Part shown: piece after piece, positions 8,651 through 17,452 of the stretch
Layout of the letters: each line of letters begins with the position of its first letter
Position numbering within the stretch: position 1 is the first letter of the stretch
From: Oscillatoriales cyanobacterium USR001
GTDB lineage: Bacteria > Cyanobacteriota > Cyanobacteriia > Cyanobacteriales > Microcoleaceae
Direction: 5' to 3'
Assembly: GCA_001698425.1 (NCBI GenBank)
Contig: MBRE01000011.1
Coordinates: 21,890-72,971 of the forward strand
DNA length: 51,082 bases
Position numbers and translations under genes: made by a program
The notes under the pieces: generated by a model
Database searches by the model: none
Told to the model about the DNA's origin: nothing
Seen by the model: the letters and a program-made list of their open reading frames with translations, nothing else

Positions 8651-9532
8651 TTACTCTTTCGTAGTAGATGGCGCAAATCCAGATTGTAGCAAATCTTTGG
8701 TCGCTTCTTGGCTAGAAATAAAATTGATAAATTCTTGGACAGTTTGACTGGGAGTAGTTTTGAAGACAATGCCAATATTTCGCACCATCAAGTATTTTCC
8801 CTTTTTGACATTTTCTACTGTAGGGGCTATATTATCAAGACTTAAGCGGTTTAGCGGTAGATTGTTCGCGGTAGCATAAGCGAGGGAGAAATAGCCTATA
8901 GAATAGGGGGTGTCTTGCACTGACCTAATTAAGTCTGCTTCCTGTGACAGTAAAACTGCTGATGAAGTTATTTTCAAATCTTTTCCCAGGTAATGTTTCC
9001 GTAATAGCTTTTTGGCTGATTCGTCTTCAGGACGATCGAGTACAATAATCTTCGCATCGGGTCCGCCTAAATCTTGCCAATTTGCGATCGCACCGCTATA
9101 AATTTCTTGTAAATCTTTTGTTTGTAAATTTTTCACGCCTTTAACACTCTGGTGAGTAGCTACTACCAAAGCATCTTGGGCAATCTTGCGATAGGTTATT
9201 TGACCGTTATTATCCTCAGTTTTTAACTGAGAAGTAACAGTACCGATGTCAACTAAACTTTTTTTTACTCCATCAATTCCCCCGGCGCTTTGATTTGCTG
9301 GAAAGAAGATAAATTGGATATTTTTAACTTTTTTTTCGTAGGCTTTTGTGAGGATCTTTAAGGCTGGATAAACCGATCCAGAACCGCTAATTTTAACTGT
9401 TTGCTGTGCTGGGGATTCTACATTTTCCTGAACGGTGATAGTTATTGGCGTACAGCTAGTTAAGCTCAACAAGATACTTCCGGTTGTTAGCTGCGCTAAG
9501 ATTACAGTTGCGATCGACAATGCTCGTTTCAT
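8651..9532 (-). CDS. Phosphate-type periplasmic substrate-binding lipoprotein (PstS-like)
   Basis: 293 residues. The signal peptide ends in a lipobox-like LSLTSC (Cys about 27), predicting a lipid-anchored protein. ISGSGSVYPALKILTKAYEK and FFPANQSAGGIDGVKKSLVDIG carry the oxyanion-binding glycine/serine patterns of PBP-like/PstS proteins; EIYSGAIANWQDLGGPDAKI is characteristic of the family. No pstCAB genes are next to it, so it is not a complete transporter here. The next gene downstream on the same strand is a membrane histidine kinase, suggesting a sensing rather than uptake role (inference). The ligand could be phosphate or another oxyanion. Confidence 0.85.
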   Translation of the reverse strand: MKRALSIATVILAQLTTGSILLSLTSCTPITITVQENVESPAQQTVKISGSGSVYPALKILTKAYEKKVKNIQFIFFPANQSAGGIDGVKKSLVDIGTVTSQLKTEDNNGQITYRKIAQDALVVATHQSVKGVKNLQTKDLQEIYSGAIANWQDLGGPDAKIIVLDRPEDESAKKLLRKHYLGKDLKITSSAVLLSQEADLIRSVQDTPYSIGYFSLAYATANNLPLNRLSLDNIAPTVENVKKGKYLMVRNIGIVFKTTPSQTVQEFINFISSQEATKDLLQSGFAPSTTKE

Positions 9533-9682
9533 TAAGTTTTTTCCTCAAGATTATCAATACTTACTATGTTTGTAGTAAAATTATATCAAGTAATTCTCAT
9601 TAAAAGGTAAAAATGATGTAAATTTTAAATATGATTTTTCCTTTTATGTTAAAATTTTGCAGTAGCAATTTGAAGAATCCCT

Positions 9683-9710
9683 TTGGCATCTCTCCAGATT
9701 CGCTTATACT
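9683..9710 (+). promoter_or_regulatory. Sigma-70 type promoter candidate for the peptidyl-prolyl isomerase gene
   Basis: TTGGCA (9683-9688) and TATACT (9705-9710) are separated by 16 nt and lie 37 bp before the ATG. Five of six and four of six bases match consensus. Confidence 0.5.
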
Positions 9711-9747
9711 TGGAATTGTGGAAAATTTACGTTCAGGAGCAAAAAAA

Positions 9748-10167
9748 ATGACTCGCGCTATTATGGAAACGGAAAAAGGAACAATCCATTTGGAGATGTT
9801 CGATCTGGATGCACCTAATACTGTCAAAAATTTTGTAGATTTGGCTGAAAAAGGTTTTTATGATGGTTTAAGCTTCCACCGTGTTATTCCTAATTTTATG
9901 ATTCAGGGTGGTTGTCCTCAAGGTACTGGAACTGGTGGACCTGGCTACAAAATCAAATGTGAAATCAACAAAAATAAGCATTTAGCTGGCACTTTATCAA
10001 TGGCTCATGCCGGCCGCGATACTGGTGGTAGTCAATTCTTTATTTGCCATTCTCCTCAATCTCATTTAGATGGAGTTCACACAACTTTTGGTAAAACTGA
10101 AGATATGGCTGTGGTAAATGCGATCCGCCAAGGTGACAAGATTATTTCTGTCAAAATTGAGAAGTAA
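9748..10167 (+). CDS. Cyclophilin-type peptidyl-prolyl cis-trans isomerase
   Basis: 139 residues from ATG 9748, which is preceded by CAGGAGC at good spacing. The frame is open further upstream, but that extension covers the promoter and is unlikely to be translated. Cyclophilin motifs: [15 protein letters not shown] (catalytic Arg, Phe, Met and Gln), [15 protein letters not shown] and a histidine in [10 protein letters not shown]. This is the short single-domain, cytoplasmic type without signal peptide; it speeds prolyl isomerisation during folding. Monocistronic by position, with a palindromic repeat immediately downstream that may act as a terminator. Confidence 0.93.
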   Translation: MTRAIMETEKGTIHLEMFDLDAPNTVKNFVDLAEKGFYDGLSFHRVIPNFMIQGGCPQGTGTGGPGYKIKCEINKNKHLAGTLSMAHAGRDTGGSQFFICHSPQSHLDGVHTTFGKTEDMAVVNAIRQGDKIISVKIEK

Positions 10168-10191
10168 TTTTTGCTAGTTTAGGACTTACGC

Positions 10192-10266
10192 AAAAAACCC
10201 GGTTTCTGACCAAAATCATCGCTGTTTTCGAGAAATATTGACGCAGAAACCGGGTTTTTGACCCCC
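10192..10266. repeat. Interspersed palindromic repeat, family B, copy 1
   Basis: AAAAAACCCGGTTTCTG and CAGAAACCGGGTTTTT form 15-16 bp inverted arms around about 40 nt containing CCAAAATCAT. It lies between two convergent genes and ends in a T run, so it could terminate transcription. A closely related copy is inside a coding sequence at 49811-49885. Confidence 0.8.
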
Positions 10267-10275
10267 GTGTGTAAC

Positions 10276-10352
10276 TTCCTTTTTCCTTCTTGCTTTTTCC
10301 TTCTTACTTTTTCCTTCTTACTTCTTACTTCTTCCTTCTTCCCTCTTCCTTC
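10276..10352. repeat. Pyrimidine-rich heptamer tandem repeat
   Basis: Degenerate units of TTCCTTC / TTCTTAC repeat for about 75 bp and run into the stop codon of the methyltransferase gene (TTA at 10353-10355). The complementary purine version occurs at 17300-17365. Confidence 0.65.
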
Positions 10353-11477
10353 TTAATACATTTCATATTTCAGCAAAGTACATTCTAAAGTTCCATTGTA
10401 AACGTGCATTCGCCGTGCTGTCCGCAATCCTACCTTTTTAGCTAATTCTTTATTACCTGTTAAAATAAAAGCATTCCAACCCTTAAAACGCTGCTTAAAA
10501 ATATCGCCTAACATCTGATAAAGATCGCCCAATTCTTTTGCATCTCCCAAACGTTCTCCGTAGGGAGGATTGCAAATAATCACGCCCCGATCGGCGGGTG
10601 CTTCTAATTCTGATAAATCGGTTAAAGCCAATTTAATTTTATCTTTAAGTCCAGCTTGTTGTGCATTTGTCCGAGCTTGATTTAACATTTCTAAATCGCG
10701 ATCGCTCCCAGCAACTATCGCCTTAAGTTCAGATAATTCACTATTTTCTGCTTCCTCCCATAACTCATCCCACAGAGCCTCATCAAAATCTTGCCAACTC
10801 ATAAATCCAAACTTTTCTCTAAACAATCCCGGTGCAATATTTAAAGCCTTTAAACCAGCTTCTAAAGGGAGAGTTCCCGAACCACACATGGGGTCTAAAA
10901 AAGGTAAATCTGGACTCCATTCTGCCATTTCCAATAAAGCTGCTGCTAAAGTTTCTTTGAGCGGGGCGACACCGACGGCGGGACGATAACCACGCCGATG
11001 TAAACTACCGCCAGAACTATCTAAACTGAGAATACAATGGTCTTTATGAATGTGTATATTAATTAACAAATCAGGATTTTTAGTATCAACATTAGAGCGT
11101 TTCCCAAAATTTGCCCGTTGTCGATCGGCGATCGCATTTTTTACCTGCAAAGCTGTATAATGAGTATGATTAAGTTTTTCATTACCTCCCGTACAATCCA
11201 CTGCTAAAGTGCGATCGGGAGTCAGGTATTCTTCCCAATCAATTTTCTGCACTTCTCGATACAGCATATCTTGGTCATAACACGGAAAATTACTAATCGG
11301 AACTAGCACCCGGAAAATCGTTCTCGCCCAAAGATTTACTCGGTAAAGTAAAGCGCGATCGCCTGCAAAATATACCCCCGTAAAATCAGGCTTAACCTCT
11401 TGCGCTCCTAACTGTTCTAACTCTTGAGCGGCAATTGCTTCTAAACCGCGCGCAACTGTAGCAAAATATTGATTCAT
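10353..11477 (-). CDS. THUMP-domain class I SAM-dependent RNA methyltransferase (RlmL N-domain / YpsC type)
   Basis: 374 residues. The N-terminal half (about 1-155) is a ferredoxin-like plus THUMP RNA-binding region (YFATVARGLEAIAAQELEQL at the start). The C-terminal Rossmann methyltransferase has SAM/active-site motifs DPMCGSGTLPLEAG near 196 and NPPYGERLG near 302; NPPY indicates N-methylation of a base. By family it should make an m2G in 23S rRNA, but a tRNA target cannot be excluded. It is convergent with the isomerase gene and divergent from the antiporter gene. Confidence 0.9.
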   Translation of the reverse strand: MNQYFATVARGLEAIAAQELEQLGAQEVKPDFTGVYFAGDRALLYRVNLWARTIFRVLVPISNFPCYDQDMLYREVQKIDWEEYLTPDRTLAVDCTGGNEKLNHTHYTALQVKNAIADRQRANFGKRSNVDTKNPDLLINIHIHKDHCILSLDSSGGSLHRRGYRPAVGVAPLKETLAAALLEMAEWSPDLPFLDPMCGSGTLPLEAGLKALNIAPGLFREKFGFMSWQDFDEALWDELWEEAENSELSELKAIVAGSDRDLEMLNQARTNAQQAGLKDKIKLALTDLSELEAPADRGVIICNPPYGERLGDAKELGDLYQMLGDIFKQRFKGWNAFILTGNKELAKKVGLRTARRMHVYNGTLECTLLKYEMY

Positions 11478-11582
11478 TGGTAATTTAGTTAATTTTATTT
11501 ATATCCCAAAGGGCTGGTCAAAAATCTTCTTATATCTTACAATACAAAACAACAACTTTCTCACCTAATTTTCCAATTAGTT

Positions 11583-13637
11583 ATGGTAAATATTGCAGAA
11601 GTTCTTAAGGAGCCGATTGTTCCTTTCGTCATCTTACTTTTAGTCACTTTAACCGTCCCCATCATCTTTGAACGCTTTAAAATTCCCGGATTAGTGGGCT
11701 TATTAGCCGCCGGTGTTTTCTTAGGTCCCTACGGATTGCAATTACTTGACAATAAAATGCCCACAATGGAACTACTATCAGATATTGGCTTGCTTTATCT
11801 GATGTTTGTTGCCGGTTTAGAAATAGACATTCAGCAATTTCGCAAAAAAAAGAATCGTTCCATTGGTTTTGGTAGCTTAACTTTTGCGGTTCCAATGATT
11901 ACTGGCATATTAGTTGGTAGGATATTTAGCTTTGATTGGAATGCCTCAGTTTTAATTGGTTCCCTATTAGCTTCTCATACCTTACTTGCCTATCCAATCA
12001 TCAGCAGACTGGGAGTTGTAAATAATGAATCCGTGATGGTAACAATCGGCGCTACTATTTTTACAGACATTGGAGCTTTACTGGTATTAGCAATTTGTGT
12101 AGCTATTAATGCGGGAGAATTTTCAGTAATTAGTTTTCTGATTCTCCTGGGTAATTTAGCTATTTATACAACCATTGTTCTCTTCGGTTTTGATTGGGCT
12201 GGCAAAGAATTTTTTCGCCGCACGGGAGACGAAGAAGGCAACCAGTTTTTATTTGTTTTGTTGGCCGTTTTTCTAGCTGCATTAGGCGCTCAACTCATCG
12301 GTGTAGAAAAAATTATCGGCGCGTTTCTTGCCGGTTTAGCTGTCAATGAAGCCGTCGGAGAAGGTGCTGTCAAAGATAAGGTGCTTTTCATCGGTAGCGT
12401 TTTGTTTATCCCCATCTTTTTTGTTGATTTAGGGTTATTAATTAACTTACCAATTTTTCTGAAAAGCGTTCTTTCTGTTACAGTCCCCCTGACAATTGTG
12501 ATCGCATTAATTGGCAGCAAAGGTATCGCCGCATACTTAGCTAAACTTATTTACCGATACAACAATCAGGAATTTCTTACAATGTGGTCTCTATCTATGC
12601 CTCAAGTGGGCGCAACTTTGGCCGCAACGTTAGTGGGTTATCGAGTGGGGATGCTGACTGAGGAGATTTTAAATAGTGTAATTGTCTTGATGCTAGTAAC
12701 GTCAACCTTGGGGCCATTAATTACCAGCAAAGCCGCCGTGGGTTTAACAATTATGTCAAAAAATTTGGCAATTAAAACTTTTCCTAAAAATTGGGGAAAT
12801 GTTGATAATGAAATTCCATTAACTGTAGTTGTCCCCGTCTATAATCCCGATACCGAAAGATATTTAATTGAAATGGCTGCTTTGTTAGTTCAAGGTAATA
12901 ACGGTCATATTATCCCCTTAACAATTACCCCTCCGCATACTAATAACATGGATGCGCCACAGCTAGAAGTAGCTTTACAACGCAGCGAAATATTACTCGA
13001 AAGTGCAACCACATTGGCGAAAGAACTTGAGGTTAAATCTCAACCTATGTTGAGAATTGATGATGATATTCCCCAGTCAATAGTCCGGGTAGCCCGCGAA
13101 CAAAAAGCCAATTTAATTGTGATGGGATGGGGGAAAAGAACGGGATTGAGAGCTCGTTTGTTTGGTAATGTAATTGATAGTGTATTGTGGACATCTCACT
13201 GTCCAGTTGCTGTGACAAGATTGTTACAAGAACCAAGTAAAATTCAGCGGGTTTTAGTGCCAGTAGAAAACTTAAACTCTGAAGCAATACGGCTAGTACA
13301 ATTTGCACAAGCTTTGGGGGATGCTCAACTTGAAATTACTGTGCTGCACCTGTACGATAAAGGAATGAATAATTCGGGAATAGCTGAAATTAATTCGCAA
13401 TTATCGCCGTTAGTTGCTGAGTCTCAGGTTGAAGGTAGAGCAAAAGTTAAGATTGAAGTTAGACAAGGAATAGATATGGTGAAGGATATTTTAAGAGCTT
13501 CTGATGCGGTTGATTTAGTGGTTTTGCGATCGACTAGAAACCGTACATCGGCGGGATTGGCTGTTAGCGATGTGACGACTCAGTTACTTGGACAGTTAAA
13601 CTGTTCGATTGTGATGTTAGGAGAACCGTGCCATTAG
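11583..13637 (+). CDS. CPA2-type cation:proton antiporter with universal stress protein domains
   Basis: 684 residues. About twelve membrane segments fill residues 1-390 (PFVILLLVTLTVPIIF first), with the Na/H exchanger signature regions IPGLVGLLAAGVFLGPYGL and EKIIGAFLAGLAVNEAVG. The cytoplasmic C-terminal half holds two USP-like domains: residues about 405-540 (ANLIVMGWGKRTG, then GNVIDSVLWTSHCPVAV) and 545-680 (VDLVVLRSTRNR, then SIVMLGEP). It likely exchanges Na or K for protons at the plasma membrane or thylakoid, with nucleotide-responsive gating by the USP part (inference). Stand-alone transcription unit. Confidence 0.92.
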   Translation: MVNIAEVLKEPIVPFVILLLVTLTVPIIFERFKIPGLVGLLAAGVFLGPYGLQLLDNKMPTMELLSDIGLLYLMFVAGLEIDIQQFRKKKNRSIGFGSLTFAVPMITGILVGRIFSFDWNASVLIGSLLASHTLLAYPIISRLGVVNNESVMVTIGATIFTDIGALLVLAICVAINAGEFSVISFLILLGNLAIYTTIVLFGFDWAGKEFFRRTGDEEGNQFLFVLLAVFLAALGAQLIGVEKIIGAFLAGLAVNEAVGEGAVKDKVLFIGSVLFIPIFFVDLGLLINLPIFLKSVLSVTVPLTIVIALIGSKGIAAYLAKLIYRYNNQEFLTMWSLSMPQVGATLAATLVGYRVGMLTEEILNSVIVLMLVTSTLGPLITSKAAVGLTIMSKNLAIKTFPKNWGNVDNEIPLTVVVPVYNPDTERYLIEMAALLVQGNNGHIIPLTITPPHTNNMDAPQLEVALQRSEILLESATTLAKELEVKSQPMLRIDDDIPQSIVRVAREQKANLIVMGWGKRTGLRARLFGNVIDSVLWTSHCPVAVTRLLQEPSKIQRVLVPVENLNSEAIRLVQFAQALGDAQLEITVLHLYDKGMNNSGIAEINSQLSPLVAESQVEGRAKVKIEVRQGIDMVKDILRASDAVDLVVLRSTRNRTSAGLAVSDVTTQLLGQLNCSIVMLGEPCH

Positions 13638-13737
13638 GTTAATTTTTTGAAATTTTTGAGTCCTAATTGTGATTTCAATCACCCCCACCTTCAAATTGAA
13701 TCACCCATTACACCTCAAATCATCACAGGGAAAGGGA

Positions 13738-14013
13738 ATGAGCATCACTGAGTTGTGGGGGGAAAAGCCTGATACTGATGACGTAAAGCAAAAACAGGTT
13801 TTTATTATGACTCCGATTCGCGAAATTGCTCAACAAGCTCTCACCTCTGGCCGCCTGACAGTCGAAGCCGAAAAGCTCATCGGTCAGTTGTTAATCTCAG
13901 CTAGTTATACCCTGGAAGACTTGAATGCCTACATGAGCTTGCAGTTGGCGGCGATGGCTGGCCGCGTAAAGCAGGAGTCTCTGGAATTGGCGGCGGCTAA
14001 CTGTGGTTTCTAA
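13738..14013 (+). CDS. Small conserved-type hypothetical protein
   Basis: 91 residues from ATG 13738, which follows AGGGAAAGGGA. A GTG at 13669 would lengthen it by 23 low-complexity residues. No known domain recognised. The centre is amphipathic helix (REIAQQALTSGRLTVEAEKL, then LLISASYTLEDLNAYMSL) and the end is Ala-rich; there is no membrane segment. It starts 100 bp after the antiporter gene on the same strand and could share its transcript. Confidence 0.6.
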   Translation: MSITELWGEKPDTDDVKQKQVFIMTPIREIAQQALTSGRLTVEAEKLIGQLLISASYTLEDLNAYMSLQLAAMAGRVKQESLELAAANCGF

Positions 14014-14099
14014 ATCAGTAAAAATTAATGCTTTCAGAAATGGCGATCGCGCATTTCTCATCTAAAATATCATTAGAGATGTTTCGCTTATCAAAAGTT

Positions 14100-14546
14100 T
14101 CAGTTTTTATCGCAGCGAATTTCAATCATAAATCCATCAGGATCGTAGAAATAAATACCACGCCCCGTAGGACGACTAAGCGGACCACTATCTATCAAAA
14201 TTTGATGTAAATGTAACACTTCAACTGCGCGATCGAATAACTCAGGATCGATATCAAAAGCTAAATGATTAGCGCGAGTAAAAGCCTTTTGCGGATCTGG
14301 ATTTGGTGGTTCCAGATTTGGTTCCCAAAATAAATCAATAACTGTCCCATCAGCAGTAATAAAATTAGCGACTTTTCCTACAGAAACTAACTCTCGCAAA
14401 GTTTCAGGAACCTCTACACCTATAAGTTCATGTAAACCGAGAATTGTGCCATAAAAATGACGAGATGCTTTCATATCGCGGACATTTAAAGCAATATGAT
14501 GAACCCGCCGCAAATTTCCTGGAGCAAGCATAATGCTGTCAGTCAT
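14100..14546 (-). CDS. VOC-family (glyoxalase/bleomycin-resistance fold) protein
   Basis: 148 residues with the two beta-alpha-beta-beta-beta modules of vicinal oxygen chelate proteins. RVHHIALNVRDMKASRHFY opens module one (metal His likely in HHIAL), and ANHLAFDIDPELFDRAVEVL opens module two. GIYFYDPDGFMIEI ends with the conserved Glu ligand. Such enzymes include lactoylglutathione lyases and dioxygenases; the substrate cannot be assigned. A second VOC gene in the window (46913-47347) is not a close copy. The tiny membrane peptide gene lies 36 bp beyond its start. Confidence 0.83.
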   Translation of the reverse strand: MTDSIMLAPGNLRRVHHIALNVRDMKASRHFYGTILGLHELIGVEVPETLRELVSVGKVANFITADGTVIDLFWEPNLEPPNPDPQKAFTRANHLAFDIDPELFDRAVEVLHLHQILIDSGPLSRPTGRGIYFYDPDGFMIEIRCDKN

Positions 14547-14582
14547 TTAATTAAATCCTCCGCATCGCCAGTTTAACAGTTT

Positions 14583-14693
14583 CTATTTTTCTTTAGGAAA
14601 AGATCCAATTCCTTGAAATAACATCACGAGTCCACCAATCAGAATAGCACCTGCCAGGAAACCAACCAATAAATCTAACGCAGAATTTTCCAT
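14583..14693 (-). CDS. 36-residue single-pass membrane peptide
   Basis: Translation of the minus strand gives MENSALDLLVGFLAGAILIG, followed by GLVMLFQGIGSFPKEK and a TAG stop. An acidic N-terminus, one Gly-rich hydrophobic helix of about 20 residues and a basic C-terminus are what small thylakoid-complex subunits look like. It does not match the photosystem, cytochrome b6f or NDH small subunits I can recall, so no function is given. No strong Shine-Dalgarno is visible upstream. Codon use and clean topology support a real gene. Confidence 0.55.
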   Translation of the reverse strand: MENSALDLLVGFLAGAILIGGLVMLFQGIGSFPKEK

Positions 14694-14800
14694 TTAATTA
14701 ATTAAGTAGAAAGAAGAAGGAAGAAGTTGTTTTTGTTGGGTTTCACTTAGTTCCACCCAACCCATTTTTCCTATGGCTGTATCACTTTGAACAATTGGGA

Positions 14801-15286
14801 TTATTTATCTAATTCAACCTCAATAATTGCACCCAATTCTATTGATTCAGGAGACACGCTGGTGCGAAATCTCGCAACTACCTCACCCTGCTTGCTCACC
14901 AAAAATTTCTCAAAATTCCATGCAACTTCATCCTTGGGCTTGATACCTTCAATAAGGTGAGTATAAAGAGGATGTTGTTCAGGACCTTTAGCGTGAATTT
15001 TGTCAAATAGGTCAAAAGTTACGCCGTAATTTGTAGTACAAAATTCTACAATTTCTTCGTTAGTACCAGGCTCTTGTTCACCGTAGTCATTACAAGGAAA
15101 CCCTAAAATCCGCAGTCCCATCCCTTGATATTTCTGGTTTAACTTTTCTAATCCGGCGTATTGGGGGGTATAACCACATTTGGAAGCGAGGTTAACTATC
15201 AAAAGTACATTACCAGCGTACTCTGCTAATTGTTTTTCTTCGCCTGTAATCGTTTTTACTTTGATGTCGAAGATACTGCTAGTCAT
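14801..15286 (-). CDS. Glutathione peroxidase-like thiol peroxidase
   Basis: 161 residues from ATG 15286; an in-frame ATG at 15340 would add 18 residues that do not fit the family start. Motifs: NLASKCGYTPQYAGLEKL with the peroxidatic Cys (Cys, not selenocysteine), GFPCNDYGEQEPGTNEEI, and VAWNFEKFLV with the catalytic Trp-Asn. It reduces lipid or hydrogen peroxides; cyanobacterial homologues often use thioredoxin or NADPH rather than glutathione. No signal peptide. It follows a DUF1499 gene on the same strand by about 50 bp, suggesting one transcript. Confidence 0.92.
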   Translation of the reverse strand: MTSSIFDIKVKTITGEEKQLAEYAGNVLLIVNLASKCGYTPQYAGLEKLNQKYQGMGLRILGFPCNDYGEQEPGTNEEIVEFCTTNYGVTFDLFDKIHAKGPEQHPLYTHLIEGIKPKDEVAWNFEKFLVSKQGEVVARFRTSVSPESIELGAIIEVELDK

Positions 15287-15336
15287 GTTTAAAAACTCGC
15301 TAAATTTACCACTACAAATTTTACCGCAATTCAGAA

Positions 15337-15849
15337 TCAAATTTTGTTTAAGTTAATTCTGATAGTTTCTATCCTTTGGCGGTTGACTCCAAAATCCGAA
15401 TCTCCTAAGCGCGAAGCCGATCGAACTTGAATCACTTTTTTCCCTTCATCTAATAGAAATTCTACATCGTCAACAAAACCCATTAAAGCGCTAGTAAATT
15501 CGGCGTACAAGTAATTATCAGTTTCAGTGATAATTTTAGTTCTTTCTAGGGACTGAATGACTTTTTTGAGTTTAGCCATTACCTCCGCAGGAGTGGAATT
15601 ATAGGTTAAAGGTTCAATTTTGTGTTCGGTTGTTTGACTAAAACTGCTGACACAATTGGGAGAGCTTGGACAAGGTGCAAGTTGTCCTGATTGGATGCCA
15701 AGATTAGTAGGTCTTTGACCAGCAAAAATTGTTTTTCCTTCGGGAAAAGCTAGTCTAAAAGAGATGGCGATCGCGGCTATCACTAACAAGGAGACGATCG
15801 CGATTAGCATTCTGTTGAATAAGGAAGATTTTTTTTCTATGGTTTGCAT
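15337..15849 (-). CDS. DUF1499 domain membrane-anchored protein
   Basis: 170 residues. A single N-terminal hydrophobic segment (LIAIVSLLVIAAIAISFRLA, about 15-34) works as anchor or signal. The rest has the DUF1499 pattern: LAPCPSSPNCVSSFSQ near 60, an alpha-beta middle (YLYAEFTSALMGFVDDVEFL) and RSASRLGDSDFGVNRQRIE at the end. Function of the family is unknown. Immediately upstream of the peroxidase gene on the same strand. Confidence 0.85.
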   Translation of the reverse strand: MQTIEKKSSLFNRMLIAIVSLLVIAAIAISFRLAFPEGKTIFAGQRPTNLGIQSGQLAPCPSSPNCVSSFSQTTEHKIEPLTYNSTPAEVMAKLKKVIQSLERTKIITETDNYLYAEFTSALMGFVDDVEFLLDEGKKVIQVRSASRLGDSDFGVNRQRIETIRINLNKI

Positions 15850-15915
15850 AGCTTAAGTAAATTCAATTTTAACTAAGTGCTAAAATTATAGCATGAATTA
15901 CAGATTCTTGATAAA

Positions 15916-16839
15916 TTACCGTGATTTTCCCATAGCAATTGCGATCGAACCACTAACCACTAAAAAAGCTCCTAAAATTGCAATAGTTGTCAAACGTTCC
16001 GGGGTAAGTAAATAGGGAAAGAACGATGAAAAAATTGAGATTGATATTAGGGTAATTAAGGGCGTGATAGCCAAAACTGCACTGACTTTCGATGCTTGCC
16101 AATGATCGATTGCTTCGGCAAAGGCTCCGTAGGCAATTAAAGTATTCAATGCACAAAAAAGTAGTGTTACCCAATGTAAAGGACTCAGGGTAAGTAATAA
16201 TTGAGGTGTAGCAAAAGGAGTGAATAATACAGCCGCGCCTCCGTAGAGGATGAGCATAATACTTTCAGAGGGTAAGTATTGCAGTAATTGTTTTTGAGCT
16301 AGGGCATAAGCAGCCCAAATTGCGGCGGCTAAAATGACGATCGCACTACCGATTAAGTATTGAGATTGTGCTGAAATTAAGGTAGTTAATTGTTCGTGAA
16401 AGAAGAGGGAAAAACCTAAACTTAGTATCCCTAAACCAATCCATTGCGATCGAGTATAATATTCTTTAAAAATTACTAATGCTCCTAATCCCATGAGTAC
16501 GGGAGCAATTTGAGTTAAAACTTGGGTATTGGCGGGAGATGTGAGGGATAATCCAATTAGAAATAGTATGTAATTAGCTGCTAAAAATAGAACAGCGAAA
16601 GCCATTAGCCCTAAATTTACTGTTTGTAATTTTTTTAATGTGGGTAATTCCTGCCTTGCTGATAGATATAAGGCTAATAATGCAAAGGAAACTAAAAACC
16701 GAAACCATGTGACAGTATAAACATCAACTGCTTGTAAGGTGATTTTTAAAGCAATAGGCAGAATGCCCCAAAGTGATGCGGTTAAAAGCGATAAGCCTAG
16801 ACCTAAACGCCATTTCCCTGAACTAGAATGAAGTTGCAT
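15916..16839 (-). CDS. EamA/DMT-family transporter
   Basis: 307 residues, ten predicted membrane segments arranged as two EamA repeats (about 15-145 and 160-300). The start GLSLLTASLWGILPIALKIT and the half-repeat pattern of about five helices each mark the drug/metabolite transporter superfamily. Substrate unknown: amino acids, purines and drugs are all known for this fold. It borders the Dnd island and is read in the same direction as dndE upstream, with a 53-bp gap, so read-through from the dnd operon is possible. Confidence 0.9.
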   Translation of the reverse strand: MQLHSSSGKWRLGLGLSLLTASLWGILPIALKITLQAVDVYTVTWFRFLVSFALLALYLSARQELPTLKKLQTVNLGLMAFAVLFLAANYILFLIGLSLTSPANTQVLTQIAPVLMGLGALVIFKEYYTRSQWIGLGILSLGFSLFFHEQLTTLISAQSQYLIGSAIVILAAAIWAAYALAQKQLLQYLPSESIMLILYGGAAVLFTPFATPQLLLTLSPLHWVTLLFCALNTLIAYGAFAEAIDHWQASKVSAVLAITPLITLISISIFSSFFPYLLTPERLTTIAILGAFLVVSGSIAIAMGKSR

Positions 16840-16892
16840 TGTATATTCTCTTTTAGGATTAGGTAATGATTTATTTTTGGGGACAATTGAAA

Positions 16893-17285
16893 TTATTTTT
16901 GAGGTGTTGTAGCAATGGCAATTAAGTCTTCAATTTTCTTGATATTGGGATCGCCAGCTAAATAACCAATCCCTCGGTGTAAATGAAGGCGAAATTGTTT
17001 AGCCAAGGTTTCTTTATCCGTGCCTAATTTATCATTATAACACCTTTGCTTCAAAGCAATTATTAAAATATCAGCCATTTCCCCGCCGAACACATCCCAA
17101 GTTAATTCAACATTGCTATCGGCCGGAATCGGAACCGGCGAAGGAATAGAAGGTTCAGCAAGAGAACGGCAAAATCCCCAACGGCAAAGAATATTCCATT
17201 GGTCAATTTTGGTAAATCTCCGAAGTTTTAAAAGTTGATCTTTGCCAGACTGGGAAAGGCGAATTCTTTCGATTGGTGGTTCCAT
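16893..17285 (-). CDS. dndE: DNA sulfur modification protein DndE
   Basis: 130 residues, close to the usual DndE size. Recognisable features are the start RIRLSQSGKDQLLKLRRFT, the WNILCRWGFCRSLAEPS segment, LTWDVFGGEMADILIIALKQ and HLHRGIGYLAGD near the C-terminus. DndE is a small tetrameric nicked-DNA-binding or stabilising component of the complex that swaps a non-bridging phosphate oxygen for sulfur. It is the last gene of the minus-strand set dndC-(transposase)-dndD-nuclease-like-dndE. A 167-bp repeat-filled gap separates it from the nuclease-like gene, so the operon may have been stretched by repeats. Confidence 0.92.
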   Translation of the reverse strand: MEPPIERIRLSQSGKDQLLKLRRFTKIDQWNILCRWGFCRSLAEPSIPSPVPIPADSNVELTWDVFGGEMADILIIALKQRCYNDKLGTDKETLAKQFRLHLHRGIGYLAGDPNIKKIEDLIAIATTPQK

Positions 17286-17299
17286 AATTTTATAGTTGA

Positions 17300-17365
17300 A
17301 GGAAGAAGGAAGAAGGAAGAAGGAAGAAGGAAGAGGGAAGAGGGAAGAAGGAAGAGGGAAGAAAA
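17300..17365. repeat. Purine-rich heptamer tandem repeat
   Basis: Units of GGAAGAA and GGAAGAG repeat about nine times between dndE and the nuclease-like gene. An open frame across it (17296-17499) gives only K/E/G/R repeats and is not a gene. A CTCTGCGTT octamer-type repeat follows at about 17407-17433. Confidence 0.75.
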
Positions 17366-17452
17366 TAATTAATACACCCTATTACTATTTAATTCTCCTT
17401 CTCTTCCCTCTGCGTTCTCTGCGTTCTCTGCGGTTCATAAAAAAAGAATATT

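Noticed and set aside
9631..9747. N-terminal extension of the cyclophilin
   Set aside because: The extension covers the promoter hexamers, while ATG 9748 has a good AGGAG.
14028..14210. 60-codon plus-strand frame overlapping the VOC gene
   Set aside because: Antisense to a well-supported gene over most of its length and no recognisable protein features.
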